DNA of 64,000 nt from Streptobacillus felis (GTDB taxonomy: Bacteria > Fusobacteriota > Fusobacteriia > Fusobacteriales > Leptotrichiaceae). Position numbers and translations under genes: made by a program. The stretch spans positions 62,001 through 126,000 of the forward strand of contig NZ_LOHX01000152.1 in NCBI RefSeq assembly GCF_001559775.1, given 5' to 3'. The notes under the pieces were generated by a model. That model worked only from the letters and a program-made list of their open reading frames with translations. It did no database searches and had not been told where the DNA came from. Shown here piece by piece: positions 18,855 to 27,953 of this stretch. Each line of letters starts with the position of its first letter. Positions within the stretch are counted from its first letter, which is position 1.

Positions 18855-19631
18855 ATGTTAAGTAATGAATTAATTACAAAAGTTATAGAAATTGTAGTAG
18901 AAGCAGGGAATCTAATAGAAGGTACAGAAATTAGTAATATTTATTCTAAAGGTGATTTAGTAAATGTGGTAACTGATGTAGATATTAAAAGTCAAAATTT
19001 CTTAATAAAAAACTTGAATCCATTAATAGAAAATGCAATTTTTTTGGCAGAAGAAAAAGAAAATGAAATTCTAACTGATGAATATACATGGATAATAGAT
19101 CCTATTGATGGTACTACAAATTACACATATTCATTTAAACACTCTGCAGTATCAGTGGCATTATTAAAAAATAAAGAAGTAATATTAGGTGTTTGCTATA
19201 ATCCATATTTAGAAGAAGTGTTTTATGCAATAAAAAATAATGGTTCATATTTAAATGGAGAATTATTAAAAATAGAAGATAAAAAGTTAGAAGAAAGTTT
19301 GATAATGTGTGGAACTAGTCCATATAAAAAAGAATTAGCAGATGAAACTTTTAGAGTAATGAAAGTACTTTATTTAAAAGGTAAAGATATAAGAAGAAGT
19401 GGTTCGGCAGTAAATGATCTATGTTATTTAGCTGCAGGTAGAGTAGATGGATTTTATGAAGGTGAACTTGCTATATGGGATTTTTCTGCTGCAAAATTAA
19501 TAATAGAAGAAGCAGGAGGGGTATTAGAGATATTAAATGGAAAATGGGGAGATAAACATTCGGTTAAAGTAATAGCTGGTAATAAAAAAAATATATCTGA
19601 AATTAAGGAAATAGTATTAAAAAATAAATAA
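18855..19631 (+). CDS. Inositol monophosphatase family protein
   Basis: Mg-dependent phosphatase of the SuhB/CysQ superfamily. Metal-binding motifs are present: EEK near residue 70, DPIDGTTNYTY, and WDFSAAKLIIEEAGG toward the C-terminus. Possible substrates include inositol phosphates, 3'-phosphoadenosine 5'-phosphate or other sugar phosphates; the sequence does not decide. The frame also has a TTG at 18837, but GAGG at 18846-18849 with five-base spacing supports the ATG at 18855 (258 residues). It is the last gene before a 303-base intergenic region. Confidence 0.88.
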   Translation: MLSNELITKVIEIVVEAGNLIEGTEISNIYSKGDLVNVVTDVDIKSQNFLIKNLNPLIENAIFLAEEKENEILTDEYTWIIDPIDGTTNYTYSFKHSAVSVALLKNKEVILGVCYNPYLEEVFYAIKNNGSYLNGELLKIEDKKLEESLIMCGTSPYKKELADETFRVMKVLYLKGKDIRRSGSAVNDLCYLAAGRVDGFYEGELAIWDFSAAKLIIEEAGGVLEILNGKWGDKHSVKVIAGNKKNISEIKEIVLKNK

Positions 19632-19644
19632 TTTTAAAAAATAC

Positions 19645-19673
19645 TTGCAATTATATAGAAATTAGAGTATAAT
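19645..19673 (+). promoter_or_regulatory. Promoter of the small RNA candidate
   Basis: TTGCAA (19645-19650), exactly 17 bp, TATAAT (19668-19673). Predicted start is near G19680, at the first base of a hairpin. No open reading frame follows before a strong terminator. Confidence 0.75.
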
Positions 19674-19679
19674 AACTTT

Positions 19680-19753
19680 GACTAACATAGCGTTAGTCAA
19701 CCTCAATTAACCCCCCCTTTAAGGGTTACCCGGCAGGGTAACTCTTTTTTTTT
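19680..19753 (+). ncRNA. Small RNA candidate, about 74 nt
   Basis: An autonomous transcript is predicted between the promoter at 19645-19673 and the terminator ending at 19753. A 5' hairpin (GACTAAC / GTTAGTC, loop ATAGC, 19680-19698) and the 3' terminator hairpin flank a single-stranded C-rich stretch with CCTC (19701-19704) and seven Cs (19711-19717). Such CU-rich segments in other small RNAs pair with ribosome-binding sites. TAACCC (19708-19713) could also pair with GGGTTA (19723-19728) and disrupt the terminator, which an attenuator would do. No start codon with a ribosome site is present. I do not recognise the family. Confidence 0.6.
19722..19753 (+). terminator. Terminator of the small RNA candidate
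   Basis: 10-bp stem AGGGTTACCC / GGGTAACTCT (one G-T pair) with a GGCA loop, merging into a run of nine Ts. The remaining bases 19754-19862 are AT-rich and I see no feature in them. Confidence 0.88.
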
Positions 19754-19862
19754 AAAAGTGTTGGAAAGCTAGAAAAATGATTTTGAGAAAAATATACTTT
19801 AATATAGATAATTATTTGCTCTAAGGTTATTTTTTTAGCATGATTGAATTTTCAAATAAATA

Positions 19863-19891
19863 TTGACAAAAAAACAGAAGTAAGGTATAAT
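19863..19891 (+). promoter_or_regulatory. Consensus promoter of the outer-membrane protein gene
   Basis: TTGACA (19863-19868), 17-bp spacer, TATAAT (19886-19891): both hexamers match consensus, consistent with a very abundant product. The leader of about 37 bases carries AGGAGG just before the ATG at 19935. Confidence 0.9.
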
Positions 19892-19934
19892 ATTTTTGAA
19901 AATATATAATAAAATAAAATTAGGAGGATAAGAC

Positions 19935-22037
19935 ATGAAAAAAATCTTATTAGGAGTTATAGCATTAACTTCTGCTGCATCTTTTGGTGCTAAATATGAA
20001 CACTTACATGGTTACTTAGAATTAGAAGGTAAAGCTTCTGTTGAAAAACCAGTAACTTATGAAGAAGTAGATGGAGAAGTAAAAGTTAAAGATTTAGGTT
20101 CTCAAGAAGATGTAACTTATAAATTAGGTGCAAAAGGTGACTTAGGTGTATTTATGCACAAAGATAAAGAAGTATTTGCATTTATAGGAACAAACTTAAG
20201 TGGAACTAAAAAAGGTCAAGAAGATCTAGCATTTAATCAAAAAACTCCATATCATTTTGGATTAAGATGGGATTCTGACATAATTGATACATTTAATGTA
20301 CAATTAACTGCAGCTCACAGAAGAGGTGGAGAAGGAATTGCATGGGTTGAGAAAACTAAATTAAATGATGAAAAAGAAAAAGTACACAACGTAAATGGAA
20401 TCAAATACGCAGTTGAAAAACACTTAGGAGCTAAAGGTAAAGAAACTAAAGCAACTACAGATCAAGGATACAAATTAAGACCAGAAGATACATTCTTATT
20501 ATCAGGTGTATTAAATGGTAAAATTTACAACAACTTTGAATTAACAGTAGCTGGATTATATAACTCAGCTGATTTCAAAGATGGTACACATGAATTAGAA
20601 ACTTATGTTAAAACTAATGGAAATTTAAGAGAAAACGTAAGAATAGCTAATGCTGAAATCAAACATACTTTAAACAGTGCTAACTATGATAGAATAGGTA
20701 AATTATATGGAGACGTTAAAGTTGAAACTAAAGCAAGCGATGTTGTTGAATTAACTAACGAAGCTAAATTTACTTTAGATAGCATCTTAAAAGGTCAAGA
20801 AAGAAAAACTAAAGTTGAAGTATTAAACCACGGTAAATATACTGGAATCAAAAATGTTGAGTTAAGAGGAGATGTAAACTATACTTTAGGAATTAAAGAA
20901 ACAGCAGCAACTGAATTAACTCACGAACCAGAAGCTAAATTAGGAATTACTTTCAAACCAGTAGCTGGTTTAACTGTAAGTTCTGATAATACAAACAAAG
21001 TTACTTATAAACATGAAGTAGGTCAAGCAGGAACTGAATTTAAAAACAACTTTAAAACTACAAACAAAATTATGTACAATGTTGCTAAAGGTGTAGATTT
21101 ACATACATTAGCAGAATACAAATTAGAATCTAACTTATTAAGCAATGCTTCAGACCCTAAACATTCACATGCTGTATTAGCAGGTGCTGGATTAAATGCT
21201 AACACAGAAGTAGCAGGAGCTAAAGTAGAATCTTCATTAGAAGGAAGATACTTATTCAATGCTAAATCTAAAGATGCAAATAAAGAATTCAGACATCAAG
21301 GATTTGTATGGTCAGAAAATAAAGTATCATATGATATTAACGATAACAACAAATTAAGTGGAAAAGTTAATTTATATAACTATATTAACTTATCGACTAA
21401 AGATGATAACGGTAAACATAAATTAGATAAAGCAAAAGATTTTGGTGATGTATTCTTAGCAAACGTTGCTGTTGATTATACTAACATGACAGGGAAATTT
21501 ACTAACAAAGTTTATGTAGATGCTAAATATGGACTAGAAGCTGAATTAAAAGCTAAAGAAATTAAACAAGGTGTTATAGTTGGGTTTGGTGGAGAAACTT
21601 CATTCAAAGCTAGTGAAAATGTTGATGTAATCTTTACATTAGATAATGAATATACATTAAATGGATTAAATGGAGATGTTCATGGAGTTTATGTAGATTA
21701 CATTAAAGATGCATCTAATTATCAAGAAAACGTTCATGCATATGCTGCTGATAAATATGATGCTTCTAAACAACATGATTTAAGAAAAGCTAAAGACACA
21801 ATTAAAGATTTAACTGATGGTGCTTTACAAACTAAAGAACAATTAGAAGCTGTTAAACATGATTTATCAGTATCACCTAAATTAACAACTAAATTTACTT
21901 ATGTAGATGGTAGATTAGTAGTTAAACCATGGATAGGTGCTGGATTTGACTTTAATAACAGAGGAACTGAAAAAGAAGGATTTGCTTTAAGAAAAATAAG
22001 TGGAAATGCTGGAGTAAACGTTAAATATACTTGGTAA
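19935..22037 (+). CDS. Major outer-membrane beta-barrel protein (porin-like)
   Basis: A 700-residue protein with a signal peptide (MKKILLGVIALTSAASFGA) and alternating polar/hydrophobic strands throughout (for example LHGYLELEGKASV near the N-terminus and GNAGVNVKYTW at the end). A terminal aromatic residue is the usual signal for BAM-assisted outer-membrane insertion. It is Lys/Glu/Asn rich and has no mature cysteine visible. The consensus promoter, strong ribosome site and frequent AAC, TTC and GAC codons point to high expression. It resembles large Fusobacteriota outer-membrane proteins, but I cannot assign a transported substrate. It is monocistronic, bounded by a terminator on each side. 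Confidence 0.82.
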   Translation: MKKILLGVIALTSAASFGAKYEHLHGYLELEGKASVEKPVTYEEVDGEVKVKDLGSQEDVTYKLGAKGDLGVFMHKDKEVFAFIGTNLSGTKKGQEDLAFNQKTPYHFGLRWDSDIIDTFNVQLTAAHRRGGEGIAWVEKTKLNDEKEKVHNVNGIKYAVEKHLGAKGKETKATTDQGYKLRPEDTFLLSGVLNGKIYNNFELTVAGLYNSADFKDGTHELETYVKTNGNLRENVRIANAEIKHTLNSANYDRIGKLYGDVKVETKASDVVELTNEAKFTLDSILKGQERKTKVEVLNHGKYTGIKNVELRGDVNYTLGIKETAATELTHEPEAKLGITFKPVAGLTVSSDNTNKVTYKHEVGQAGTEFKNNFKTTNKIMYNVAKGVDLHTLAEYKLESNLLSNASDPKHSHAVLAGAGLNANTEVAGAKVESSLEGRYLFNAKSKDANKEFRHQGFVWSENKVSYDINDNNKLSGKVNLYNYINLSTKDDNGKHKLDKAKDFGDVFLANVAVDYTNMTGKFTNKVYVDAKYGLEAELKAKEIKQGVIVGFGGETSFKASENVDVIFTLDNEYTLNGLNGDVHGVYVDYIKDASNYQENVHAYAADKYDASKQHDLRKAKDTIKDLTDGALQTKEQLEAVKHDLSVSPKLTTKFTYVDGRLVVKPWIGAGFDFNNRGTEKEGFALRKISGNAGVNVKYTW

Positions 22038-22055
22038 TTATAATTAATATAAATT

Positions 22056-22085
22056 GACTACAACTTAGGTTGTAGTCTTTTTTTT
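22056..22085 (+). terminator. Terminator of the outer-membrane protein gene
   Basis: 9-bp stem GACTACAAC / GTTGTAGTC with a TTAG loop and a run of eight Ts. Confidence 0.92.
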
Positions 22086-22109
22086 CTACATATATTTTAC
22101 TTATAAAAC

Positions 22110-22139
22110 TTGAATTTAATAGGCATAATATGATATAAT
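22110..22139 (+). promoter_or_regulatory. Promoter of the parvulin chaperone gene
   Basis: TTGAAT (22110-22115), 18-bp spacer, extended -10 TGATATAAT with TATAAT at 22134-22139. GGAGG follows before the ATG at 22174. Confidence 0.7.
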
Positions 22140-22173
22140 TACATATAAAACATTTAATAGGAGGAACAAAAAA

Positions 22174-23973
22174 ATGGCATTAAAAAAAATGGGAAGACCT
22201 ATGAAAATTATTACGGTCTTTATAGCAATTGCAATGCTAATTCCAGTATTTATGTCTGCTTATACTTACTTTACTAATAAAGAGAGCAAAACTGTTATAT
22301 TAAAAATTGATGGAGAAAAAATATATAAAGAGGATTTTGAACAAAAATTCGCTGATTTTTCAAAACAAATTGAAGGCTTAAACGAGCAAGTAATTAAAGC
22401 AAATAACTTGGATAAAGAAAAATTTGAAGCTTTGCCTGAAGAAATTACAAAAGGGTATGTATTAGCTGGACAAATTTATGAAGCATTAAGCAATGTACTT
22501 ACAACTGAATTAGGAGCAACAGTTTCTAAAACTGAGATTAATCAAAAATTTAAAGAATTAGAAGATCAAATGGGTGGAAGTAAAGGTCTTGTAGCAGCTT
22601 TAAATGCTCAAGGACAAACTATAGAAGGTTTAAGAGAAACAATAAAAGGTTTCTTATTAAATGATAAAAAATTAGATATTATTAAACAAAAAATATCAGT
22701 TTCTGATACAGAAATTGAAAATAGATTTAATCAACAAAAATTCACTGAATTTGAGGGTAAATCATTTGCTGAAGTTAAGGATGATGTTAAAAATCAAATA
22801 TTAACTGAAAAAGCAAGAATATATGAAAAATCTTTAATGGAAAATAAGTTTAACACTGCTAATTTTTCTGTAAGTGATAAAACTATTGAACCAGTTTTAA
22901 ATAAATTAAAAGAAATAATTTTTGAAAAAGATGAATATAAATTTACATATATGGATGTAATATCTCAAGTAGTAAATTTATTCTTCCAAGAAGGAAAAGG
23001 ATATACTGAAGAATTCCAAACTAAAGTAAGAACTTTACTAGAAACTGATTTAGATAAAAAAATTAGAATTAAAGATAAAGCATTAGAAGCTGGATTATCA
23101 TTAAATCAAGATTTATTACCAAAATATCAATTAGAATATATAGCTGAAGATTATGTTTCTCAATTATTAGGGTCATATAAAGCTAGTGAAGAAGAAATGA
23201 GAGCTATATTTAATAAATATGAAGGTGCATTTGATATACCACATACTGTGAGTGGTGAAATAATAGGTATGGCATTTATACCAAATGATGAAGATGCTAA
23301 AGAAACTGAAGCTAAGGTTGCAGAATTAATGAAAACAATTACTAAAGAAAATTTTGCTGAAAAAGCAAAAGAATTATCTAAAGACCCAGGAAGTGCACAA
23401 AATGGTGGAGATTTAGGTAAGGCAAATATTAATAATTATGTACCTGAGTTTAAAGAAGCAGTTGCAAAAGCTGAAGCAGGAACTATAGTAGGACCTGTAA
23501 AAACACAATTTGGATATCACATTATCTTAGTTGAAGAAAAAGATAAAGATAATAAAGATATTGCAACATTAAAACATATATTAATAGGTGTTGAACCTGG
23601 AGATAAAACTAAAGAAGAAACTAAAGGTAAAGTTTTAGAAATAAAAGATTTAATTACAAGTAAAAAATTAACTTGGGAAAATATTACTAGTGATACAACT
23701 GGTAAGTATAAAGAATTTGGTATTAAAGATCATTTCTCAAAAATAAAAGAAAATGATAAATTACCTGTAGTTGGTTATGATAAAGCTATTAATTCAAAAT
23801 TATTCTCAGCAAATGTAGGGGAATTTATAGAAATATCATTAGAAGATTCTTTTGTAATTATTCAAAAAACAGAAGATATACCATATAAAAAAGTTGGATT
23901 TGATGAAGTAAAAGAAAAATTAAACTACATCGCAGCAACTGAATATGTTACAAAACATTTATTAGAAATATAA
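22174..23973 (+). CDS. Membrane-anchored peptidyl-prolyl isomerase (PpiD/SurA-like)
   Basis: Periplasmic folding factor of 599 residues. An uncleaved-looking N-terminal membrane segment (residues 10-31) precedes a helical SurA_N-like region with DGEKIYKEDFEQKF. A parvulin domain at about 355-460 has HTVSGEIIGMAF, DPGSAQNGGDLG, and VGPVKTQFGYHIILVEE. A second, degenerate parvulin-like segment follows (IATLKHILIGVEPGDKT). The architecture matches PpiD. It sits directly after a major outer-membrane protein gene, whose product such chaperones assist, but it has its own promoter. Confidence 0.87.
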   Translation: MALKKMGRPMKIITVFIAIAMLIPVFMSAYTYFTNKESKTVILKIDGEKIYKEDFEQKFADFSKQIEGLNEQVIKANNLDKEKFEALPEEITKGYVLAGQIYEALSNVLTTELGATVSKTEINQKFKELEDQMGGSKGLVAALNAQGQTIEGLRETIKGFLLNDKKLDIIKQKISVSDTEIENRFNQQKFTEFEGKSFAEVKDDVKNQILTEKARIYEKSLMENKFNTANFSVSDKTIEPVLNKLKEIIFEKDEYKFTYMDVISQVVNLFFQEGKGYTEEFQTKVRTLLETDLDKKIRIKDKALEAGLSLNQDLLPKYQLEYIAEDYVSQLLGSYKASEEEMRAIFNKYEGAFDIPHTVSGEIIGMAFIPNDEDAKETEAKVAELMKTITKENFAEKAKELSKDPGSAQNGGDLGKANINNYVPEFKEAVAKAEAGTIVGPVKTQFGYHIILVEEKDKDNKDIATLKHILIGVEPGDKTKEETKGKVLEIKDLITSKKLTWENITSDTTGKYKEFGIKDHFSKIKENDKLPVVGYDKAINSKLFSANVGEFIEISLEDSFVIIQKTEDIPYKKVGFDEVKEKLNYIAATEYVTKHLLEI

Positions 23974-23977
23974 TTTG

Positions 23978-24011
23978 AATAAGGACAATCTTTTTTTAGA
24001 TTGTCCTTATT
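23978..24011 (+). terminator. Long hairpin between the parvulin gene and ktrB
   Basis: 13-14-bp perfect stem (AATAAGGACAATC / GATTGTCCTTATT) with a T-rich loop right after the stop codon. The 3' side is followed by As, not Ts, so it is not a classic U-tail terminator. It may stabilise the upstream mRNA end or be an inefficient terminator, since no clear promoter for ktrB is visible after it. Confidence 0.5.
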
Positions 24012-24029
24012 AAAAAAATGGAGTGTAAA

Positions 24030-25358
24030 ATGGGAAAAAAAATATCACCATATATATTGATAGTATTTTCATTCATATCAATAATTATATTAGGTGCAAT
24101 CTTATTAACATTTAGAATTAGTCTTAAAAATGGAATAAATATTACTTTTTTTGATGCATTATTTACTGCTACGTCCGCTGTAACTGTTACAGGTTTAAGT
24201 GTATTAGATGTAAGCAAAACGTTTAATGGATTTGGTAGGGTAATAATATTAATATTAATACAACTTGGAGGATTAGGAGTATTAACTTTTTCTTCACTTA
24301 TTGTTTTGCTAATTTCTAAAAAAATAGGATATTATACCAAAAAATTAGTTAGGGAAGATTTAAATTTTGAAGATAAATTAGATATTTATTTATATATTAA
24401 AAAAGTTGCTATGGTAGTATTTGGAATAGAATTACTAGGAGCGTTCTTTTTACTAACAGATTTTTTAAAAAAATATAGTTTAGGTAAAGCAATTTTTTAT
24501 TCGATTTTTCATTCTATTTCGGCGTTTTGTAATGCAGGTTTTTCTTTATATAGTGATAATTTAGAGGGGTTTGTTGATAATATATATGTAAATATTATTA
24601 TTGCATTATTAATATTTACAGGTGGGGTAGGATTTGCAGCAATTATAGATATATATAATTATATTAATGGTAAAAGTAGAAGATTAACTATAAATACTAA
24701 ATTTTCTATAAATATTACTGTTTCACTTTTATTAATTGGTATGTTTATGTTCTTTATATTTGAATATACTAATTTAAGTAGTATAGGATCAATGTCTATA
24801 GGGAAAAAGATACTCGCAAGTTTCTTTCAATCTGTAAGCTTAAGAACTGCAGGATTTAATACTGTAAATTTAAATGAATTAAGAGTACCAACTGTGTTAA
24901 TTTCTTGTGTACTAATGTTTATTGGTGCTTCTCCTGGATCTACAGGTGGGGGAATAAAAACAAACACTGTAGGAATACTATTTTTAGGTATCAAAGCATC
25001 ACTTAAGAATAAAGGAGAAATGGTATTTTCAAAAAGAAGTATTTCATTTAAAACCTTTAATAAGGCTGCTGCTTTATTACTAATAGCAATATCATATGTT
25101 TTCTTTATATTCGCATTAATGAGTATATTTGAAAGTGATAAAGATATAGTGAAAGTTTTATTTGAATTAATTTCTGCTATGGGTACTGTTGGATTAAGTA
25201 TGGGTATTACAGCAGAACTTACAGTTTACTCTAAAATATTAATAATAATAACTATGTTTTTAGGTAGAGTTGGTTTATTAACTGTAGTATTAGCTTTATC
25301 TAGAAATACAGGTAAAGGTAAATATGCATATCCAGAAGAAAATATATTAATTGGTTAG
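24030..25358 (+). CDS. ktrB: Potassium uptake protein, KtrB/TrkH family
   Basis: Inner-membrane K+ channel-like transporter of 442 residues with four pore-loop repeats. Examples are TATSAVTVTGLSVLD (repeat 1), SISAFCNAGFSLY (repeat 2), SLRTAGFNTVNL (repeat 3) and SAMGTVGLSMGIT (repeat 4), the Gly of each lining the selectivity filter. An ATG at 24018 lies upstream, but GGAG (24020-24023) places the start at 24030. It is coupled to its regulator ktrA eight bases downstream. Length fits KtrB rather than the longer TrkH. Confidence 0.92.
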   Translation: MGKKISPYILIVFSFISIIILGAILLTFRISLKNGINITFFDALFTATSAVTVTGLSVLDVSKTFNGFGRVIILILIQLGGLGVLTFSSLIVLLISKKIGYYTKKLVREDLNFEDKLDIYLYIKKVAMVVFGIELLGAFFLLTDFLKKYSLGKAIFYSIFHSISAFCNAGFSLYSDNLEGFVDNIYVNIIIALLIFTGGVGFAAIIDIYNYINGKSRRLTINTKFSINITVSLLLIGMFMFFIFEYTNLSSIGSMSIGKKILASFFQSVSLRTAGFNTVNLNELRVPTVLISCVLMFIGASPGSTGGGIKTNTVGILFLGIKASLKNKGEMVFSKRSISFKTFNKAAALLLIAISYVFFIFALMSIFESDKDIVKVLFELISAMGTVGLSMGITAELTVYSKILIIITMFLGRVGLLTVVLALSRNTGKGKYAYPEENILIG

Positions 25359-25365
25359 GAGAATT

Positions 25366-26019
25366 ATGAAAAATTTTTTAGTAATAGGTTTAGGAGAATT
25401 TGGAAAGTCAGTTGCAAGAACTTTATATAAAAACGGTAATACAGTTTTAGCATTAGATTCATCTGAAGAACTAGTTAGACAAGCTTTAGAAGAAGAGATA
25501 GTTGATGAAGCTATAATACTTGATGTTACAGATGAAACAACTTTAAAAAATGTAATAAAAGATGATTTCGATGTTGCTTTTGTATGCATTGGAACAAATA
25601 TACAATCTAGTATTTTAGTTACTTTACAATTAAAAGAATTAGGAATAAAAAAAATAATTTGTAAGGCTGTCTCTCATACTCAAGGTAAAGTATTAAAAAA
25701 AATTGGTGCTGATATGGTTGTTTATCCTGAGGAATCTATGGGAGAAAAAATAGCTTTAGCATCTTTAAGACCAACTGTAGTTGAGCATTTTAGATTTTCT
25801 GAAGAATATTCAGTTTTTGAAATAATTATGCCTGAAGACTTTATTGGTAAAACTTTAAAAGAACTTGATTTAAGAAATAAATATGAAGCCAATGTTATGG
25901 CATTAAAATATTCAGATGGAACTATGAATGTTACACCAAATCCAAATGATATTTTAAGGGAAAATGATATGTTAATAATGTTGCTTAAAACAGAAATGAT
26001 AGATAGAATAATAAAATAG
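25366..26019 (+). CDS. ktrA: Potassium uptake regulatory subunit KtrA/TrkA
   Basis: Cytoplasmic gating ring subunit of 217 residues. The N-terminal RCK domain has the nucleotide-binding [14 protein letters not shown] motif and Asp at the end of strand 2 (LALDSS). The C-terminal RCK_C domain (about 135-217) has [15 protein letters not shown] and [14 protein letters not shown]. One RCK_N plus one RCK_C is the KtrA layout, whereas TrkA is doubled. AGGAG at 25357-25361 sets the start. It forms the channel complex with the preceding gene product. Confidence 0.93.
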   Translation: MKNFLVIGLGEFGKSVARTLYKNGNTVLALDSSEELVRQALEEEIVDEAIILDVTDETTLKNVIKDDFDVAFVCIGTNIQSSILVTLQLKELGIKKIICKAVSHTQGKVLKKIGADMVVYPEESMGEKIALASLRPTVVEHFRFSEEYSVFEIIMPEDFIGKTLKELDLRNKYEANVMALKYSDGTMNVTPNPNDILRENDMLIMLLKTEMIDRIIK

Positions 26020-26027
26020 GGGTGAAT

Positions 26028-27938
26028 ATGAATAATAAATACGATATTCTAGTAATAGGAGCTGGGCATGCAGGTATAGAAGCAGCTCTTGCTGGTGCTA
26101 GATTAGGATTAAAAACAGCTATGTTTACAATTACATTAGATAATATTGGGGTTATGTCATGTAATCCTTCAATAGGTGGACCAGCTAAGTCACATCTTGT
26201 AAAAGAACTTGATGCGTTAGGTGGACAAATGGCTAAAACTATAGATAAGTCTTTTGTACAGATAAGAATTTTAAATACAAAAAAAGGTCCTGCAGTTAGA
26301 GCTTTAAGATCACAAGCTGATAGAAAAATTTATGCAAGAAATATGAAAAAAATAGTTGAAAATCAAGAAAATCTTGATGTTGTACAAGATATAGTTACAG
26401 AATTAATATACGAAAAGGATAATGAAAAAGAATTTGTAGTTAGAGGGGTAAAAACTAAAAATGGATTAGAATTTTATGCTAAAAGTGTAATTATTTGTTC
26501 TGGAACATTTTTAAATGGATTACTTTACGTAGGAGATAAAATTATAGAAGGTGGACGTATGGGTGAACTTTCAGCAAAAGATTTAACTTCTTCTTTAGTT
26601 GATATGGGCTTAGCTGTTAGAAGGTTTAAAACAGGAACTTCACCAAGAATAGATGCAAGAACTATTAATTTTGATATACTTGAAGAACAACCAGGTGAAA
26701 CAGATAAAGTAATAAAGTTTTCTAATTCTACACCAGATGAAGTGATTGAAAATACAAAACAACTTTCTTGCTATATAACTAGAACAAACCTAGATTTACA
26801 TAAAATAATAAGGGATAATTTAAATAGATCACCATTATTTAACGGAACTATTAAAGATTCTGTAGGTCCAAGATATTGCCCATCTATAGAGGATAAAGTA
26901 ATTAAATTTAATGATAAAGATTCCCATCATTTATTTTTAGAGCCCGAAGGATTTGATACAAATGAAGTATATATTTCTGGATTATCTACATCTTATCCTG
27001 CAGATTTACAACAAGAGATGGTAAGACAAATTGAAGGATTAGAAAATGCAAGAATTATGAGATATGGATACGCAGTAGAATATGATTTTGTAAATCCAAA
27101 TGAACTTGAATATACTTTAGAAACGAAAAAAGTAAAAGGTCTTTATTTAGCAGGACAAATAAATGGAACAAGTGGATATGAAGAAGCAGCTGTTCAAGGC
27201 TTAATTGCAGGAATTAATGCAAGTTTAGCTATAAAAGGAGAAGAACCTCTTTTATTAGAAAGAAATAATTCATATATTGCAACTTTAATAGATGATTTAA
27301 TTACTAAAGAAATTGAAGAACCATATAGAATGTTTACAGCTAGATCCGAATACAGACTAATACTTAGAGAAGATAATGCTGATTTAAGATTATCTCATAT
27401 AGGACATAAAATTGGACTTGTAGATGATGCCACTTTTGGTAAAGTATTAGATAAAATGAATAATGTAGCTAAAACTATAGAAGTATTAGAAAATACTAAA
27501 CTAGGTGTAAGTAACAAAAAATTAGTTGAAGTATTAGAAAAAAATAATGAAACATTAAAGAGTGGAACTACATTAAAAGAATTACTTCGTAGACCTAGTT
27601 TTACTTATGATGACATTAAATATATATCTGAAGATATAGAAAATATGGAAAATATTCATTTTGATGAAGAAACAGAATATCAAATTGAAGTACAAATTAA
27701 ATATGAAGGATATATTAACAAAGCAAATGCAATGATAGAGAAACAAAGAAAATTAGAGGAAAAAATAATTCCAAGTGAATTAGATTTCTTAGAAATTAAA
27801 GGTATAACTGGAGAAGCTAAACAAAAACTACATGAAAGAAATCCGCATACTGTAGGTCAAGCTTCTCGTATAGCAGGTGTTACACCAGCTGATATATCAG
27901 TTTTATTAATGTATTTAGATGGAAAAATAAAAATATAG
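26028..27938 (+). CDS. mnmG: tRNA uridine 5-carboxymethylaminomethyl modification enzyme MnmG
   Basis: FAD-dependent partner of MnmE in modifying U34 of tRNAs. It has the FAD-binding [17 protein letters not shown], the [18 protein letters not shown] block, [15 protein letters not shown], and [25 protein letters not shown]. The C-terminal helical domain contains YEGYI and ITGEAKQKL. Length (636) is normal. The in-frame GTG at 26022 is rejected because it forms part of the AGGGGTG ribosome site; ATG at 26028 is used. mnmE is not in this window. Confidence 0.97.
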   Translation: MNNKYDILVIGAGHAGIEAALAGARLGLKTAMFTITLDNIGVMSCNPSIGGPAKSHLVKELDALGGQMAKTIDKSFVQIRILNTKKGPAVRALRSQADRKIYARNMKKIVENQENLDVVQDIVTELIYEKDNEKEFVVRGVKTKNGLEFYAKSVIICSGTFLNGLLYVGDKIIEGGRMGELSAKDLTSSLVDMGLAVRRFKTGTSPRIDARTINFDILEEQPGETDKVIKFSNSTPDEVIENTKQLSCYITRTNLDLHKIIRDNLNRSPLFNGTIKDSVGPRYCPSIEDKVIKFNDKDSHHLFLEPEGFDTNEVYISGLSTSYPADLQQEMVRQIEGLENARIMRYGYAVEYDFVNPNELEYTLETKKVKGLYLAGQINGTSGYEEAAVQGLIAGINASLAIKGEEPLLLERNNSYIATLIDDLITKEIEEPYRMFTARSEYRLILREDNADLRLSHIGHKIGLVDDATFGKVLDKMNNVAKTIEVLENTKLGVSNKKLVEVLEKNNETLKSGTTLKELLRRPSFTYDDIKYISEDIENMENIHFDEETEYQIEVQIKYEGYINKANAMIEKQRKLEEKIIPSELDFLEIKGITGEAKQKLHERNPHTVGQASRIAGVTPADISVLLMYLDGKIKI

Positions 27939-27953
27939 AAGAAAGGAGAATAA

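Noticed and set aside
19754-19862. Stretch between the small RNA terminator and the outer-membrane protein promoter examined for a gene or tRNA
   Set aside because: No open frame with a ribosome site, no cloverleaf-like pairing and no strong promoter or hairpin.
23974-24029. Possible cyclic-di-AMP riboswitch before ktrB
   Set aside because: The gap is about 55 bases and contains only one simple hairpin, far smaller than a ydaO-type element.
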